From Sipunculus nudus (lineage: Eukaryota; Annelida; Sipuncula; Golfingiida; Sipunculidae): a DNA stretch of 64,000 bases. The DNA is taken from the NCBI GenBank assembly GCA_026874595.1, contig CM049311.1, positions 20,334,176 to 20,398,175 of the forward strand. The letters are read 5' to 3'. The notes beneath the pieces are model-generated. The model did no database searches. It had not been told where the DNA came from and saw only the letters and a program-made list of their open reading frames with translations. This document shows positions 1 through 15,000 of this stretch, piece by piece (the stretch's first letter is position 1; each line of letters opens with the position of its first letter). The position numbers were made by a program, and so were the translations under genes.

Positions 1-3000
1 ACTAGAACATACAAAGCTGCATTAATTTTAAAGGATTGAATGAATCAATAAAAACTAAGAAGTGGACTTCTGTACAACCACTGAATATACTCTGTGAACT
101 CCAAAGTTACCTGTCATTAATTAAACTCCAGGTAAGGTAAGTGAAGTTCTTGCATCCCTGGGCAGCATCCTAAAATGAAGACTAAGGTGACAGGTATTGA
201 TGTCATCATCTGGCCCTTCCATTCAGGACTCCAGCTGACAATCAAGTACATGGGCTTTAATTAAACACCCAGGCTTTTAATCAAGTAAATGCACTGCCCT
301 TGGCTGCAGGAAGCTAACAATGAGGACCAGGCTGAGGTTTAAATCTCTCCTGTATATCAGAGTGACCTCTGGCAAAATCATTTCTCTTCCTGGATACACA
401 GAGGACATTTTTTATCATGACTTAGCCTTGTAACAGAACTGCATATACCAATGATGTATGAATGAGTCTGGACTTAGACCTGAGAAATCAGGTCCAGTCC
501 ATCTTGATATCAGAAAAATTCAAACTTGTCACCAAAGGTCTGAATTTTTTAATATACTTGATTTATTTACACATGGACTGTACAACTAGTTATAGAGGTA
601 TAATAACTAATAAAAGGCAATCTCCATGACTGGGATGGTGGTGTTTTGGGGAATCCAGAGGAGCAGGAGTAAACCACCAACTTTGGACAGGCCATTCTGA
701 TGTTAAGATTGGAAAACATACCACAAAGAATATTTCAAAAACAATTAAGTATGATTAAATTTTTTACTGTATTGGTCCTTAAAAAACCCCTGTCTGAATG
801 GCCAAATATGACAGACCTCTAGCTAAATATCATTTAACATGCAGTGTATATGAAGTGTGGACTAACATAAAGATATGCATGATATTTTCTCATAAATATA
901 TCATTTCAAACTTTTGTTTTTCTCCCTAAAAGATAATTTTTTATTGGACTTGGACTTGCTTTTTGTAAGATTCAAACTTCTTGACGGTTGACTTGGGACT
1001 TGAACCTCAAGGGATAGGTCTTGGACTCATCAAGCCTTTATTTGGACCTTCACTAAGCCTCAGACAGTGTGGACTTGAATACAACAACAAATTTAACAGA
1101 ATAAACCTGAGTGACCAAACTTTTGAAGATTTTCAAACATGCACAATAGACCCTATACAGCTAGCTGTCAATCTCTTAGTAAGCTTAGTTTTTGACCCCT
1201 GGTATTCCTGGAAGGCTCAATAAAATGAAGCCATCACAATCATAAAAGTATCATGTATGTCCTGGCCATAAGCATGAAGTTTTGTCTACACCAATATTTC
1301 AAGTTTCATGTTTCTGAGTCCAATGCTGAGGACAATCCAAACACCATATAGAGACACTATATGATCAATTTCTACTTCTACAATTACCTCCATAATGATA
1401 GAAGGTGATTTTGTTGATTAGGTTTGATTATATTTATATATACTTTGTCTTAATAATGGACATGCACCTTGGCACAGATATTTGCGAGCTTAATTATCAG
1501 AAAGTCAAACATCTTGCAAAAAAGCAAATACCTAGAGATCAAAACTCTGTTGGGGTACATACTACGCATATATAATATTCTTATGGAAAATGAACAGTAC
1601 AAATGCAGACTACCATTATGCTCTTGTGAAAAACAGCTGAACTTGTGTACAGACTGTAAATCTACAATGGAAAAGCTTTTCAAACAATGCAAATTCATGG
1701 ATTAGGGACTGGAGACCACCTCGACACAAGAACAAGGGTACTGCAAATGTACATTATATGCTAGGCGTGTATACTGTGACCTCTGACCTAATTAAATATG
1801 TGTGAATTTTGATGAGAAGGTAATTCAGTTGAGAAACTCTATTTGTTAATATGTATAATGGTTTCATGAAAATCCATAGGATTTTTTTGCAAATCACCAA
1901 GGTGTTTGCAAAGCGGTGAGATATTTGATTGATTAACATTTCTGATGAGGTTTATCAAAATCCTTCATATTCTTCAGGGGTTATTGTGGCGACACCACCA
2001 AGTAGCCTAGTGACCCGTACCATATTAAATATGCATGGATGTTACCCGTATTCGAACTCCAGCTAGATAACCTCTTGGTAAGTAGTTATGGTTAGTTGGG
2101 TGAAAATCCATCAAAGCCCGGGTAAGTTATCATGGCAACATTAAAAGTTAAAGAATGGAAGGACAGACAAACAGATGGACAGTGGGTATACCATAATACT
2201 TCCTTCATATGATGGGTGTATAAAAAGAAGGCTAACTTTAGGCAAGCTGTCATCAAGGAGCAAGGACCACCAAGACTCTGTGATTTATCACTGGTTGGTG
2301 GGGGTGATGGGGTATACCCCTCTTATGGCCCTTGATGCCAGACCTCCTGCCCCTGTAGTTATGTGGAAACATAACTCATGGATGTCAACCCATGCAAGGA
2401 CAAGCAGCTGACAGTGATGGACACATCCCTTGGCAGGGCTGTAAAGCTGGGCTGACAGCACACACACTATCAAATTGTTTATACACTGCAGGGCACTATA
2501 AATATCTAAGGGGGTTAGTGGCCATGTAAATTTTAAAGTCCTTGGAATGACCATAGCTACAGCCTTGGGGGGCACATGCTGTTATTAGTCTCATGTCAAA
2601 TATGCCCTTTTTACACTAGACTAAAATTTGCTGGATACTGTGTACAATATTGTTTTACTCTCTCCCAGTCCACTTTCTGTTCTCACCACACCAGCAGAAA
2701 CCCGTGTTTAGATAAGAATTGATGAAACACATTCTGGAGGTGGTTTTGATCAGATATCTGTGATTGTGAATACCATATTTCTGGCGGTGCACTAAAAACA
2801 TGCAACAGTAACAATGTGTTTCAAATATCATTTCTGCTATGCATTCTGGGGTGTCACGTGTCAACCTGAAAGTCTCAATTTGTTCTTGTTCAACTTCCTA
2901 CCCTGCCATGAGAAATGTATCTACTATGTACACCAGAATATCTTATTGAAAATGGTTCTAGATACACTTTTACTGGTGTAGTATGCATCAAAGGTCCCAA

Positions 3001-5943
3001 AACCAATACAATGAATAAAGTATTAGAGGACTGGTATAAGACTAGTCTCTACTGTGAACACAGGGTCTCTTACCAGAGTTTTTCGCAAAGATCAAGATGA
3101 ACAGGTGAATGAACTTCTCAGTATCTGATGACTGGTACTGTGATACAAAACCTAGGAGTAGGAAAGGAGATGCAATTTAAAGCTGGTATACTAGAATCAA
3201 TATTTAACTATAATAATGGGCAGGTACCAATCCATTTTCTCACTAAACCAGTTGTCATTCCCTTTTATTTTAGTATTGGTGAAACCTATTCGGAGGAGGT
3301 GGTTTTGATATAGTATTAGTATATACCAATTTTGTGGCAGCACAGAAAGAATATGCATTAAAAGCTATGTGTTTCAAATGTTGGTGAATTATGCTTTGCA
3401 CTGTGGGATATCTCATGTAAGCCTTTTAGTATCATTTATTTGAAGACTTTGAAAAGAGTTCTTTCTTAGGAGGGGGAGGTGGGTGGGGGGCTGTAATTTA
3501 AACAAGTCGTACTGGAACCAATATTTAACTTTTACACTGCAAAGCATACAGCCTTCTGTGTCAATCTAATATCACCTCATGATAATTTAATCTGATCGTA
3601 ACTACAAAACACCAGCATTCAGGATAATCGTTAACAGTTGTCAAGCGACCCTCCTCCCCAGAAACCCACGACTCCTGGAAACTTGACATTTACATCCTGG
3701 TTGCGAAATAATTCAATGTCTGTTCCAGGTGTGTCCCCTGCCCCTGGCAGATGTCATAGGTCACACCTAGCTGTGAATCACAAAGACTCTTTGTCTTTTT
3801 TTTTGGCTGCTCTCTGCGGACCACAGTGCAAGCTGAGTGAAGTAAGAGGAGTAACTTTATCTTGTTGTACACATTGGGCTGGCATAGTTCACTGATATAT
3901 ATGAATCAGGGCTCAATGCAAGTTTCTGAAGAAATATAGGAATTTTATAGGAGAACTTGAGACAAAAATATGAGAGTTTCTAGGAATATTCAGCCAAAAT
4001 ATAGGAGTTTTCACTGCACAGTTGTGTTTGCTTGGTTAGTTACTATAACCATCCATTCTAAAAGCACCATCTAAAGGTCTATTTAATTGATTTAGATGAC
4101 ACAGTGCTATTTTTAAAGGCTCCTTTAAGTCCTTTTCAAGCTGCACTACATGAAGAACACTGCAGTCACGGCCACTGTGCCCCTGTTCTATTCACTTTGA
4201 ACAGATAATTCTAAATATGAATTTAAAGGAAAGTTTTCATTGATGGATGGCTAGTTTCATAAACTATGTTATAAGATTGTGAATACATAATATTCCAATG
4301 GTAAGTTTACCTGAAGTTACCACTGAAATAAGAGCCACTAAGAACAACATATCCTACACATAGTCAAGTACATTTCTGTGTTTTGGATGATATGGAAGCC
4401 AGCATTTTTCTTGTATATTTTAACCTCAGCTTAGTATCAGATCCTGCAATTCAATCAGGTGCTAAGTTAACAAAAGAAAAATATGAATAAATTCTTCCCA
4501 TATTCTTGATCAATCTTTCACCATTTGTAATATATCAATGTAGCCAACCTGCTCGTCAGTTGCCCCATTGCAACAGAGAATCCCGGGTTTCATTTCCTTA
4601 GTGTTGTGTCACCGGCATGCAGACATTGTAGCTTGCTCCCGGCCATGACATGAACTGTCTGCCGAGGCACAGGAAAGACAGAAGACACCTTATTATCTGC
4701 TACATCTGTCACACGACCACCTTCTCTCATTCTCATTAACACCAGGTGCTCCAGTCACCACAGCAAAGGCCAGTATTTTTTAATTTTATGGTTTATGAAC
4801 ACATTTATATCTCAAATTCTGTACAATTTTAAAATTATTACCACTTGTCTAGTTTCAATTAATTGCATTGAGAACATTTCTGTGTGATGACTAATTACCT
4901 GACGACTGGGTCTAGGCTAACTCTGTGGCCATTGGTAAATGCAACTTTTATTTAAGCTGGTTCACTGCTCTATTCCACCAAGAAAAGTATATTTTAACCT
5001 ATGTGCAAAAAATATATGCAGGGTACATGTCTATGCAGCAAACCTGGTTAAGAATTGTGCAAGATGTATGTTTTTTATTGTTGGCTGGAGCTTTGAGATA
5101 AAGTTTCAGACTTTTTTGTCTGACACTAATGATTTGTTGTCTATGTAAACTCATTTTAATACATGACCATGTAATTAAACATATAGCAGACTTCTTTACA
5201 GTTTATACATTTGATTTATTTTATTCCAGCGTATCCATTTGATTCTGTATGCCAGTGAATCCAGAAGGTTAATTTGGACCATGAAAAACACAGTGATATA
5301 AACTCCATGTGGACTATCATTAAATGCTTATGTGACAAATCCACTAAAATGCCAACTGTGTCTAATTAATTTTTAAATTATACTTTAGAAATTATTTTGG
5401 AATTATGTCAAGGGCTATCACAGCACCATCTATCATAAAGTATGCCAGTGAATCCAGCAAGAGAACTCAGTCCATGGAATACCCTGCCTGGACGAACCCA
5501 GATAAAGTGGGGCAGACCTGTCCCTATACAAGAACTGGTAATACATTAGTGTTCATTAACTAAAAATTTAAAACATTTGGCCTTGCAGACCTCAGCATCT
5601 TCTCAACCTGAGTACAAATGCCTCTCACCTGAGCTTGGTAAAGCTTCATCTACTTGCTTTGTGAGTTGAGTCTACAGGTACAAACCTACAGAGGCAGGTG
5701 TTCACAGTGATTAAAACATCACAGCAGCCACAAATATGGCCAGAACGCATCACAATGTCTTATGGTGTCTGTCTGGTCGGACAGATGCACTGATGTCAAA
5801 AACACTTGCACCTGAGGGGTCACATCCCTTGATGGTAGGGTCTGACCTTACTGCTAACCAGGTGAGTACCATCCACCCTCCCTTCCCCACCCCCATCCCC
5901 AGATAAGAATTATCCCCTCCCTCCCCCAAGCCCTCCCCCCACA
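1..5943. other. No gene seen; AT-rich noncoding DNA
   Basis: Only short open frames (under 100 codons) without splice or protein-family support. A GTATGCCAGTGAATCCAG 18-mer occurs twice (about 5249 and 5442). The 95-bp repeat at 5463 is the only dispersed element recognised. Confidence 0.6.
5463..5557 (+). repeat. 95-bp dispersed repeat, copy 1
   Basis: Matches 36097-36192 in order: CCATGxxAxACC, CCTGCCTGGACGAACCC, GACCTGTCCC, CAAGAACTGGTAATA, TAGTGT. Possibly a SINE or MITE fragment. Confidence 0.6.
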
Positions 5944-5945
5944 TA

Positions 5946-6363
5946 CTGTGGTTGGCTTAATATTCGCGAGACTGAAATTTCAGGATTTCTTCATTTCCTC
6001 CCTAACGTTTTTAGGGAGGGTTTCAATTTTGCAATTGCACCGGACAACTATTAAATCAAAGTACAGTAGTTTTTGTATTTAATTTAAAGTTAAAATAAAT
6101 CCTACAATAACTCACTAAGTACTGGTTCAATCAGTAACTTCTAATTTATATCACACTCAGTATAGCCTCCGCGTGTTTTACATTAATCAATGCTTGGATG
6201 TATGGGCCAGTTTTGAAATACCATGCACAGATTAGGTTGTTGATAAGGTTGTTTGAAGAGGTCATCTTTGTTGATGGGACATCTTATTCCCGAGGGTTTC
6301 ATATTTGCAATTATTTCGAATATCGCAAAATTAAAACCCTCGCAAATAATAAGGCAACCAAAG
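5946..6363. mobile_element. 418-bp MITE, family with CTGTGGTT ends and TA target site
   Basis: Left end CTGTGGTTGGCTTAATATTC (continuing GCGAG); right end, reverse complement, CTTTGGTTGCCTTATTATTT (GCGAG). TA flanks both ends (5944-5945, 6364-6365). Inner sequence has paired AGGGTTTCA/TTAAAACCCT blocks, so the element can fold on itself. No coding capacity. TA duplication suggests a Tc1/mariner-type transposase in trans. Confidence 0.75.
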
Positions 6364-7318
6364 TATATGAATAAAGGGAAGAACATGATATCACCCACAC
6401 ACTTCCCATAATAACTTGAATTATTCTAGTAATATAATTCTCTCATGCCACGTAGACATCAAGCAAATAAGACCAATGATTTAAATTCACTGAATGCTGG
6501 TTCTAATAATGCAATATTTCATAAGTATGGTATTGAATGACCATGATTAATTCCATGAAAATCAGAATTTTCCTCTAACCAGCTGTAGCAATAAAAGGGG
6601 GATGCATGTACTGTGGCTGTGACACACCAAAACAACCAAGTGTAGATTGCGTGTAGTAATAATTACTCATTTTAAGAATTATAATACAAGTAGCACAGTG
6701 TTTGACTAGTGACAATGTTTTCATTATGATAATGAAGTTATTGTAGCAAGGAAACAAAACTTTCGAACAGGCTACATAAATATTTATTAATTATTGAAAA
6801 TTTTAAAAGGATAAAAACAGAATGAAAGACCCTGAAATGGAGAGCACCTGGACACTGGGTAGCTGACTAGTCCATGGGCTGGGTAAATGTTATACCAGTT
6901 TACTGCATACTGCAGAACAGTCAGACCACTGGCTGCGTGGATGCTGCAATTATACAGCAGACAAACTCGTCAGCCTTATAAAGAATACAAATATTTATTG
7001 CTGGAGATACCTCCAACCATGACACTACCCTGAGACTGTCAACCTCCCTACAATGGGCAGGATTATTGTATCATTTCAAATATGTATTGCTCCAATACCC
7101 ATATCTAACAAAAATCATATTTTGTAACTATTCAGGTCTTCACCAGCTTTACAACCTGAAATGTTTGTAATTCATGAGTTATCTGCCCCCATTATGCTGG
7201 TAAGTTGTTTTTTAATATCTGAACAGATCAATACTAAAATCACAAGTTCTCATGAACAAACTATCATGAAAATAAACGAGCTGATCAACAAGCAGCCATG
7301 CAGAGTGACAGAAGGTCT

Positions 7319-7428
7319 ATTTCAGTACATGACAAATATAGTTCACTATATAACACGTATATTTCAGTACATGACATGTATATTTCAGTACACTACACGT
7401 ACATTTCAGTACATTACACATATTTCAG
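7319..7428 (+). repeat. 21-bp tandem repeat, about five units
   Basis: Units of TATTTCAGTACATGACACGTA type, with one unit degenerate. Each holds a TTTCAG. No protein-like constraint is visible. Confidence 0.8.
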
Positions 7429-8606
7429 GTATGTGTAACATAAACACTATGAATTAACTAGCAGCCTGTTATTTCATTCTATAAAGGTATGATTGAACAC
7501 AAAGCTATTACCCATCCCTTTTCCCTGACTAATTTAATAACACAAAGGTACTTAGTAAATGTTACCTGGGGCATTAATCAAAGATCATACACAGGTATTC
7601 AGCAGTAGTTATGACAAAGCCAGACGGTACGCATGAACCCCTCTAGTTCCTAATAATGTTAATATATAGCCTGTCAAACGATCATAACAATCAGTGATTC
7701 ATACGCTATCATTAATGTTTACATCCGAGCGAGTAAACCTCTTTGACTGACTGGACATCAGTGGAGCGTTAGGCAGGCCAACAACAGACGTGTGTCTGTG
7801 TGTATATGGTATGCTCTGTTTCAGTGAGCACTGAGATACCGCAGCAATGTTTGTGTTTACATGCAGTATACAGCCAGTACCTATATGCAGTCTCATTCCC
7901 ACATTCTTCAGTAGTACCCATAAGTAAATCTAGTCATACTATCACCTCTTACCTCCACTGTTGGCCAACATAATTTTGGTACATCCACATGTTTATTTGG
8001 CCTTGCTAGGAGACTAGAAACAGTGATGACATGCACCAGACCTGTGTATACCTAGAAAGTTCAACCATGCAAGGCTTCCCACTATCAGCCAATCATAACC
8101 ATGCATTATTTTATTCCATGCAAATTGGGCCATTATTAACCAACGGGTAAAACCTCGCCATGTATCATGACAGCAATCACACAAATAAAGCTGAGAATTT
8201 GCATTAATTATTTAAAAATTGGGTATCTTATTGTTTAATATATATATTTATGTAGTTATTATCTATAATACATCATAGAGGTCGCACAGTGCAGTAACAG
8301 ACCACAGCTTTCACAACAATTAACCTCATTTCTTTCGAATCACCAGTACTTATAACAAGATATGTCACATTGCTCTAATGAATGCTGCTGCTAATGCAAA
8401 TACTTAAGATTTTGATTATTAATTCAATAAATAGAAAATATTGTATATGATGTGGGAACATAAATTTATTAAATGTACTGACCTACTGTTGCTTATAAAA
8501 TGCTTTTACAATTTTAATTAAACCAGAGGCAATGTGAGTTAAAACAAGTCTAAATTTCATGCAAGTTCTGAGGTGTAAATACAGTAATTTTACCCACTTT
8601 AACATA

Positions 8607-9025
8607 CTGTGATTGACTTTATATTCACAAGGTTCATATTTTTGTAATTTTCAAGTTTTTGTGATCTCACCATATGATACTGACATAATATATTCCTCAT
8701 TTTATGAATTAATTATACTGAGTATTTATGTGAGCAAAATTATACAATTTGGATAAGGACCCAAGTGAATGTCAAACATGTAGAAATCATTGTTCAATGT
8801 TGGCAGATAATTTGAAAGAACTAATTACATATAATTTCTATCTTAGATTAATGGTAACATACAAAATTACAAGATCAATTATTATTTATAAAATCATTCT
8901 TTTGCTTTTTGACTTGCCTTCAATGAAGGGGGTTCTTATTCACAAAAGTTTTATTTTCACGATAATTTCCTTTTTGCTAACACTGCAAATTTGAAACCCC
9001 CAATAAACAAAATATCAAACCACAG
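8607..9025. mobile_element. 419-bp MITE, same family as 5946-6363
   Basis: Left end CTGTGATTGACTTTATATTC (ACAAGG); right end, reverse complement, CTGTGGTTTGATATTTTGTT. Flanked by TA (8605-8606, 9026-9027). Length within one base of the first copy. The open frame at 8749-8994 inside it is not a gene. Confidence 0.75.
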
Positions 9026-9027
9026 TA

Positions 9028-12000
9028 TATTATTGATTTTAATTAAATCTGATCTTAGACAGTTTATCTTCAAGATAAATTCCTCTTTTTATGGTAACGA
9101 ACTGTAAGATGGTGAAAAATAATCATAACTAAGGTTGAATCTTAGTACAGTAATTCCATATAGTAACTTGACATAGTGCTGTATCTTTCAACTGCCAGGA
9201 TATTATTAACAACAAAAATTGCTATTTAAGTAATCTAACACCTAATGATGAGCTTGATCTGTTGCAAATCCTGAATAATTAATTTGCTAAATTGAACATC
9301 TGCAAAATGAGTGGAATAAAGGTATTGGTAATGAGACTAATACTGAAATGGAACAGTTGTAATGGATTTGTTTGAGAATTCAAACAAATATGATTTCATT
9401 TTACATTTCTTTAATAATTGTCATCAAATCTGTCTGGAACCCACTCCTGATGCAGACTGCGTGAATAGGCTTTGGCAAACCACAACTGGGTATTCCATTG
9501 ACAGTTAACTGAATTTCCTGGCTGATCAGGTTGTTGCTATAGCAACCACTGATACCTTAGTTTCAGGAAAGTCAGGTCACATGACTTGTATCAGGTATTA
9601 CATTTCCAAGCATTTTGTTGGCATTCAAAAGATTTGCATGAAAAAATAATTAAAAATGACTATATCGGCAAGTTTAAATTACAAAGTGATGTCATAGTTG
9701 AAGGTAAAGCCACACCTGCTGATGGTTTTCAGCTCCTTAAACTTTTCCTTTGATTAAAATTATCCATAGATCTCCATAAGTTTTTTTTTTATACATACTA
9801 TTGGTGTGCTAGTTAATCAATTATAAAGATGAATGGTCATTTTCTTTCATAATCAATTAAACTGACTGCATTTTTGCAATAATCAATCACGAACTATTTA
9901 TTATATATGCACATCGAAAGAAGTCATATTATCCTGATAAAATATTCCAAATCTGTCACAGATATAAGAAAGATGTGGCACAAAACAATAAACAGCATTA
10001 ATACTAAACCTTGTGCAACAAAAAAGTATCAACAACCTGACTGTTACATAAGTTGAATTTACTCAGTCAATATCTTAGGTATAATTCTATGAAGCATATT
10101 TCAAGGTAATACTGAAGGTACACCAAATAACTGATTTATAATCCATCATCAGTCTTTTTATATCTACCAATAACCAAATATGATTTTACGGTAAACCCTA
10201 CCACTAGTACATGTATACAGTTGCTCAGGGTTATTTAAATAACGATTATGGGAAATACCTATAGTCTTTTCACTCTAGCCTGGCACATGGATGAAGTGCA
10301 AGTGATCAGGCTAAAAGTAGTCACCCTGGTTGTGACAGATCACACACCACTGTTTGTGAGTTAACACAACCTAGTGCTAACAAAAAAGCAATATCTCATA
10401 TTAATTTATACATACCTGTCTGTGGAAGTAAGTGATTCTGGTCATCAGACATAAATAATAACTTTTTGTCATTATATCTCAAATGATCCTAATTGTCCTT
10501 GAGTGGATACATTTGACCAATGGTGATGCCTGTCAGGGAGGACAGGTCATTAAGCTCCCCCCTGGGGTTAACAGATCTGATAGCAGGACTGCATCACATG
10601 GGTGAAAATGGTTGAAATCAAATCGCCTTGCCAAGCTAGACTGAATTTTTTTATAGGGTTGTAACGATCCTCGGTGTACCAATTCATGGCTATAAACAAA
10701 GTATTGTATTGGTCTCATCAGACATTCCTGAATCAATACACTGCATCGATAAATGATAATCCCACTGAGAGGACAATATGTAACTAGTAACCTCCAACAT
10801 TAGTTATACTAGTAGTCTGCTGCCAAGCACTTGTACTTAGGTGAAACATTGGTCATGCTCAGGTTAACTGGCATCTGTCACGTTCATTAAAAATAAATGA
10901 CTGCCCCACCATTTAGTGACAATATATATGTGATGCTTTTATACAAACTTCTATACCTACATATATACAGTTTTGAGTCCCAGATCTTGAGTCCATTAGA
11001 GTTAATTTCAGTAAATTGCTGCATATTAGTGGAATCACAGTAAAACTACGCTCAATATAACACACTTTACGGACACTTTACTTACAATGTGTATCTCTTC
11101 ACCTCAACAAAGTAAGAAAGAAGTGTGTGTAAATTTACCATCTTGAAGATTAGGGTTGAAAAGAGTACTCAAGTCCCGATCATACTTATTGAATACTCAA
11201 GTCCAAAATTTGGACTCAGTACTTGTGCATGTACATGCATATCTTAATATTACTTCAAATTTACAAGCAGACTGTAGGCCTATTTATTCATTAGCGTAGC
11301 CTGGCATAGGGCTCCAAACATATGCTAGTCAAATTAACAGAAGTCTTGTTAAGACATAGCTTTTCCTTTGTTGGGATAAAGTTAAGCTGTCACTAGGTCA
11401 AATTTATACAGTATATTTTGCATCAGTAAACAGATACATGTCTATTTTATCTATAGTGTTGCCATGGTAAAGAGTACTCCAAGTCTTTGGTAATGCCTAT
11501 CCAAAATTGTGTTCCCGTTTCAGCCCTACTGAAGATGATGTCTGGAGGAAAGTAGTTAAAATGGTACTTACACCAGATATAAATACATATGGGGTACCTT
11601 TAGGAACAGATATTCTTTATAACAAAAAACTTTAACAAATATAAAGTGGCAAAACACTGCAAGTTGTAAATAAATAATTTTCCTTGGAAACTGTATAATA
11701 TAAAGAAAGCAAGAGCTCATAAAATAAAATAGCACACTGCTGCCCTTTGGTTAGCCAATTATTAAAGTGGTAGAACATATGGTAGTTAACCCACTATGAC
11801 ATTGACAGCAGTATCAGGTCTGAATCCATTCATAGGTTGAATGTTCAGGCATTTCCCTTTTCTTTGATATGGTGAAGAAAATTTAGCTTTGGTGAAGATA
11901 TTTGAGCTCTAATGGATGACCTCTAATTTCTTATTAAATTTGATACATTAATCATTTAATCATTAATTAATGATTAGATAAAACTGATCAAAAACATACC

Positions 12001-15000
12001 ATGGCCATGTGATATTATAATCCAAACAGAACATGCTCAAGCAAGCAAGCACTCAACCTCCACTCCTTACTGGTACATTATGCAGGTTATGTGACAACCA
12101 CTTTCAACTTCATTTCTTATAACATGTCAAGTATATAACAGCACAAAATAGTATCACAGCACAAAAGTGACATGAACAGACATGTCCCCTAACCAGCCCC
12201 ACTCATCCAATTGTAGATCAATAGCTATTTACAACCATAACGCTCTGAACAAAGGATCTTGTGCACAGGATCCAGTACAATGGATTGTATCATACCTATG
12301 CCAAGCTCCCTGCAGAATCTCCTTGCAGCATAACGCTCAAATCTGATAAGCGACCATATTTACAGATATTTATATTACATTCATATGATTAATTTCTGGA
12401 ATATCAGATATTCACCTCAAGTTACAGCATTGTACTCCCAAGCCTAGTACTAGTACATGCAATCCCTTTAAGGAGGCTGTCCCCTTATAAATCTGCGACT
12501 ATAGATATAGTTGCGGAGAGAACATCAATAATTCCTTCAGGCAGGACGACTTCTTTCCTCCAGAGGTTCAGGTGATATTTCCATGAACCCTGTATCCACA
12601 TAATGTGACAGTTACTGCAATATATAGCAGAAACATTGACATATAGTACTTCTGATCAATAAATGATTAAAGGTTACATTCAACTAAGCCCTCCAAAATT
12701 TAGTTAAATGTATATCGTCAGTTTCCAATAAAGTCAAACGCAAGGCTTAACATTAAGCTACATTTAGTTGGCACATGGCATGCTATAGTTTTAATACTTT
12801 TATCTTCACTCTAATTATTTTAAAATAATCATTTATTTATTATTGTATGCTGTATGGCATAGTAAAAATTAGAATTTTCAGGAGATTTTTTCTGTTTGGA
12901 ATTTTATCAAGAATTATCTCTAAATAAAATATATTTAAATTTTTTAAAATATTTGAGTCAGACCATTTCATTGAAAAATCACCTGTAAACAGATTAAATC
13001 AAAATATACCAACAGGAAAAATTACCTTGTAACAAAGACTCACAACAAACATCTGGGTTAAGAAAACACCATAAACCTTGAAAAAAATTTCTGTAAACCC
13101 ACTTCAGTCAAAATACTGTCTGCACACAGATAAAAATTACCATGGAATGATTCATAACAAATATCTGAAGAAAACATTGATCATACAGTTAAACTAAAAG
13201 TAGTATGCAATCATTATGAAACCTGAATAAAGACCAACAGGAGCAGAGTTTTTTCATTTTTCTTGGTCAGAAAAATGCCTTTTTAAGTCCTGACTTTAAT
13301 CTGTGTCATTTTCAGAAACTGGGTCTTCTGATACCAAACAGGAAACGTAAGCCTGTGTATTTGGGAGTAAAAGGCTGGTTATCTGACTGTTGTAATATAT
13401 GAGTGACAAGGCAGTCTGATTGAGAAGCCAGTGTAATGCTGTTCTTTATTAATAATTGGATGAACAGGCAGTAGCTGGGGTTGATGCTGTTCCCACCCTT
13501 CCTGATCTACAAAGCAGCAGCAGCTCATCAGCATACCTGTAATCCACCTGTGTCTTACCCACGTTTAATCTACCCTGCATCCTGTATCAAATGATGCAAT
13601 AAATTGCCAAATGAATAATTGAATCTTTACTTGTCCATCCAAACATGCAATAACTCATCCTGTATGAAGAGTAATATCACTGATACCTATAATCTCTTCC
13701 ATCAAAATGTGTCGACCCATTATTTTTGTTTTTTGTTTTGTTTTATTAGGTGGTATTTTCTTAAAGGCTGACACTTGTATAGTTTTCAGGGAAACTATTG
13801 GTAGTCAGAAATTTTATAATAAATTCAAAATTTACTAACTTTTGGGTTCTTCACTATGATCTGAAAGACCAATTGGTATCTGTCTGAGCAGCCATATTTA
13901 TTTTGGCTGGTTCTGTTTTTTTTCTGTTTTTTTAATGTTTAACATGACATCAAGTTCTGTCATTTAACATGAGACCTAAGAAAATTACTGCCATAAGCAG
14001 GACTGAAACCCTATGCAGAAAAGACTTGTTTTCTCAGATTTCTACTTAATTTATTAAAGTTGAAGAAGGTTGGTAATTTGTTCCTTACCTGTAAATTAGG
14101 TATATTCCACAGGTTTCCCCTGAAATTTATGTTTTTACTATGAACTTTCAGGTCGGAAAACAAAAATCACAGAAACAGGTGCATACCAGTTACCTTGATT
14201 AAAGTCTGTTAAAGATTCTGGATGTAGTTTCAAATAGTTTCAATGTATACTGACTCCAACTTGTTTTGCACATACATGTATACTAAATAATGTTCCAAAC
14301 ATTTAGTCTGTGGGGCTATAACACAATGTACATTTCTCAATGAAACCATGAGGCATGAAAATCAATTAACGAAATGTTCAGGTTAACAAGAAAGTGTACA
14401 CCCATGTAATTAGACACTCAAAATAACATTCACAAAATATTTAATTTAATGAAAATATTAAAGCAATTCTTGTGCAATGTTTTCAATAGGTAAAACTTAG
14501 ATATTGTTGATTCACTTAACTGGTGCCAACTTCAGATTTTTTTAGGTAAAACTGTTACTCATAAAAACCACATTAAAGGATAAATTAGTATTGTTAATAA
14601 TTCATTAGCATTTCAATTAAACAAATTTACAGCATCTGTTCATAATGCCTGCAAGCCTGGTCCCTGCTATCAAAGGGGGTGAAACAACCTGTTCACCATC
14701 AAAAACTAGCAGCTTCAAAGCAGCCAGGAATGACAGTACTGGTAACTGAACATGTAACAATTAGTCAACAGACTGTCTGAACGGCCCCACAACGTGCTGA
14801 TCATACCAGGTATATATGATTTGCTATTATTCCCCTTATATGCCAAAAATAACCCAGTCTCTGTGTAATTTCTGAAATTACTCTGTGCCTAAGATATGGT
14901 CGCAAGTAACCCTTGAAAATCTCTAGCACTATCATGGTATGCTCACAAAAAAATCAAGCCTGGGCAAGACATGAACATCTTTCATTCGCAGCCATGCTTA

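Noticed and set aside
7319-7428. Regular 21-bp repeats, considered as a CRISPR array
   Set aside because: There are no unique spacers between units and the genome is eukaryotic; it is a plain tandem repeat.
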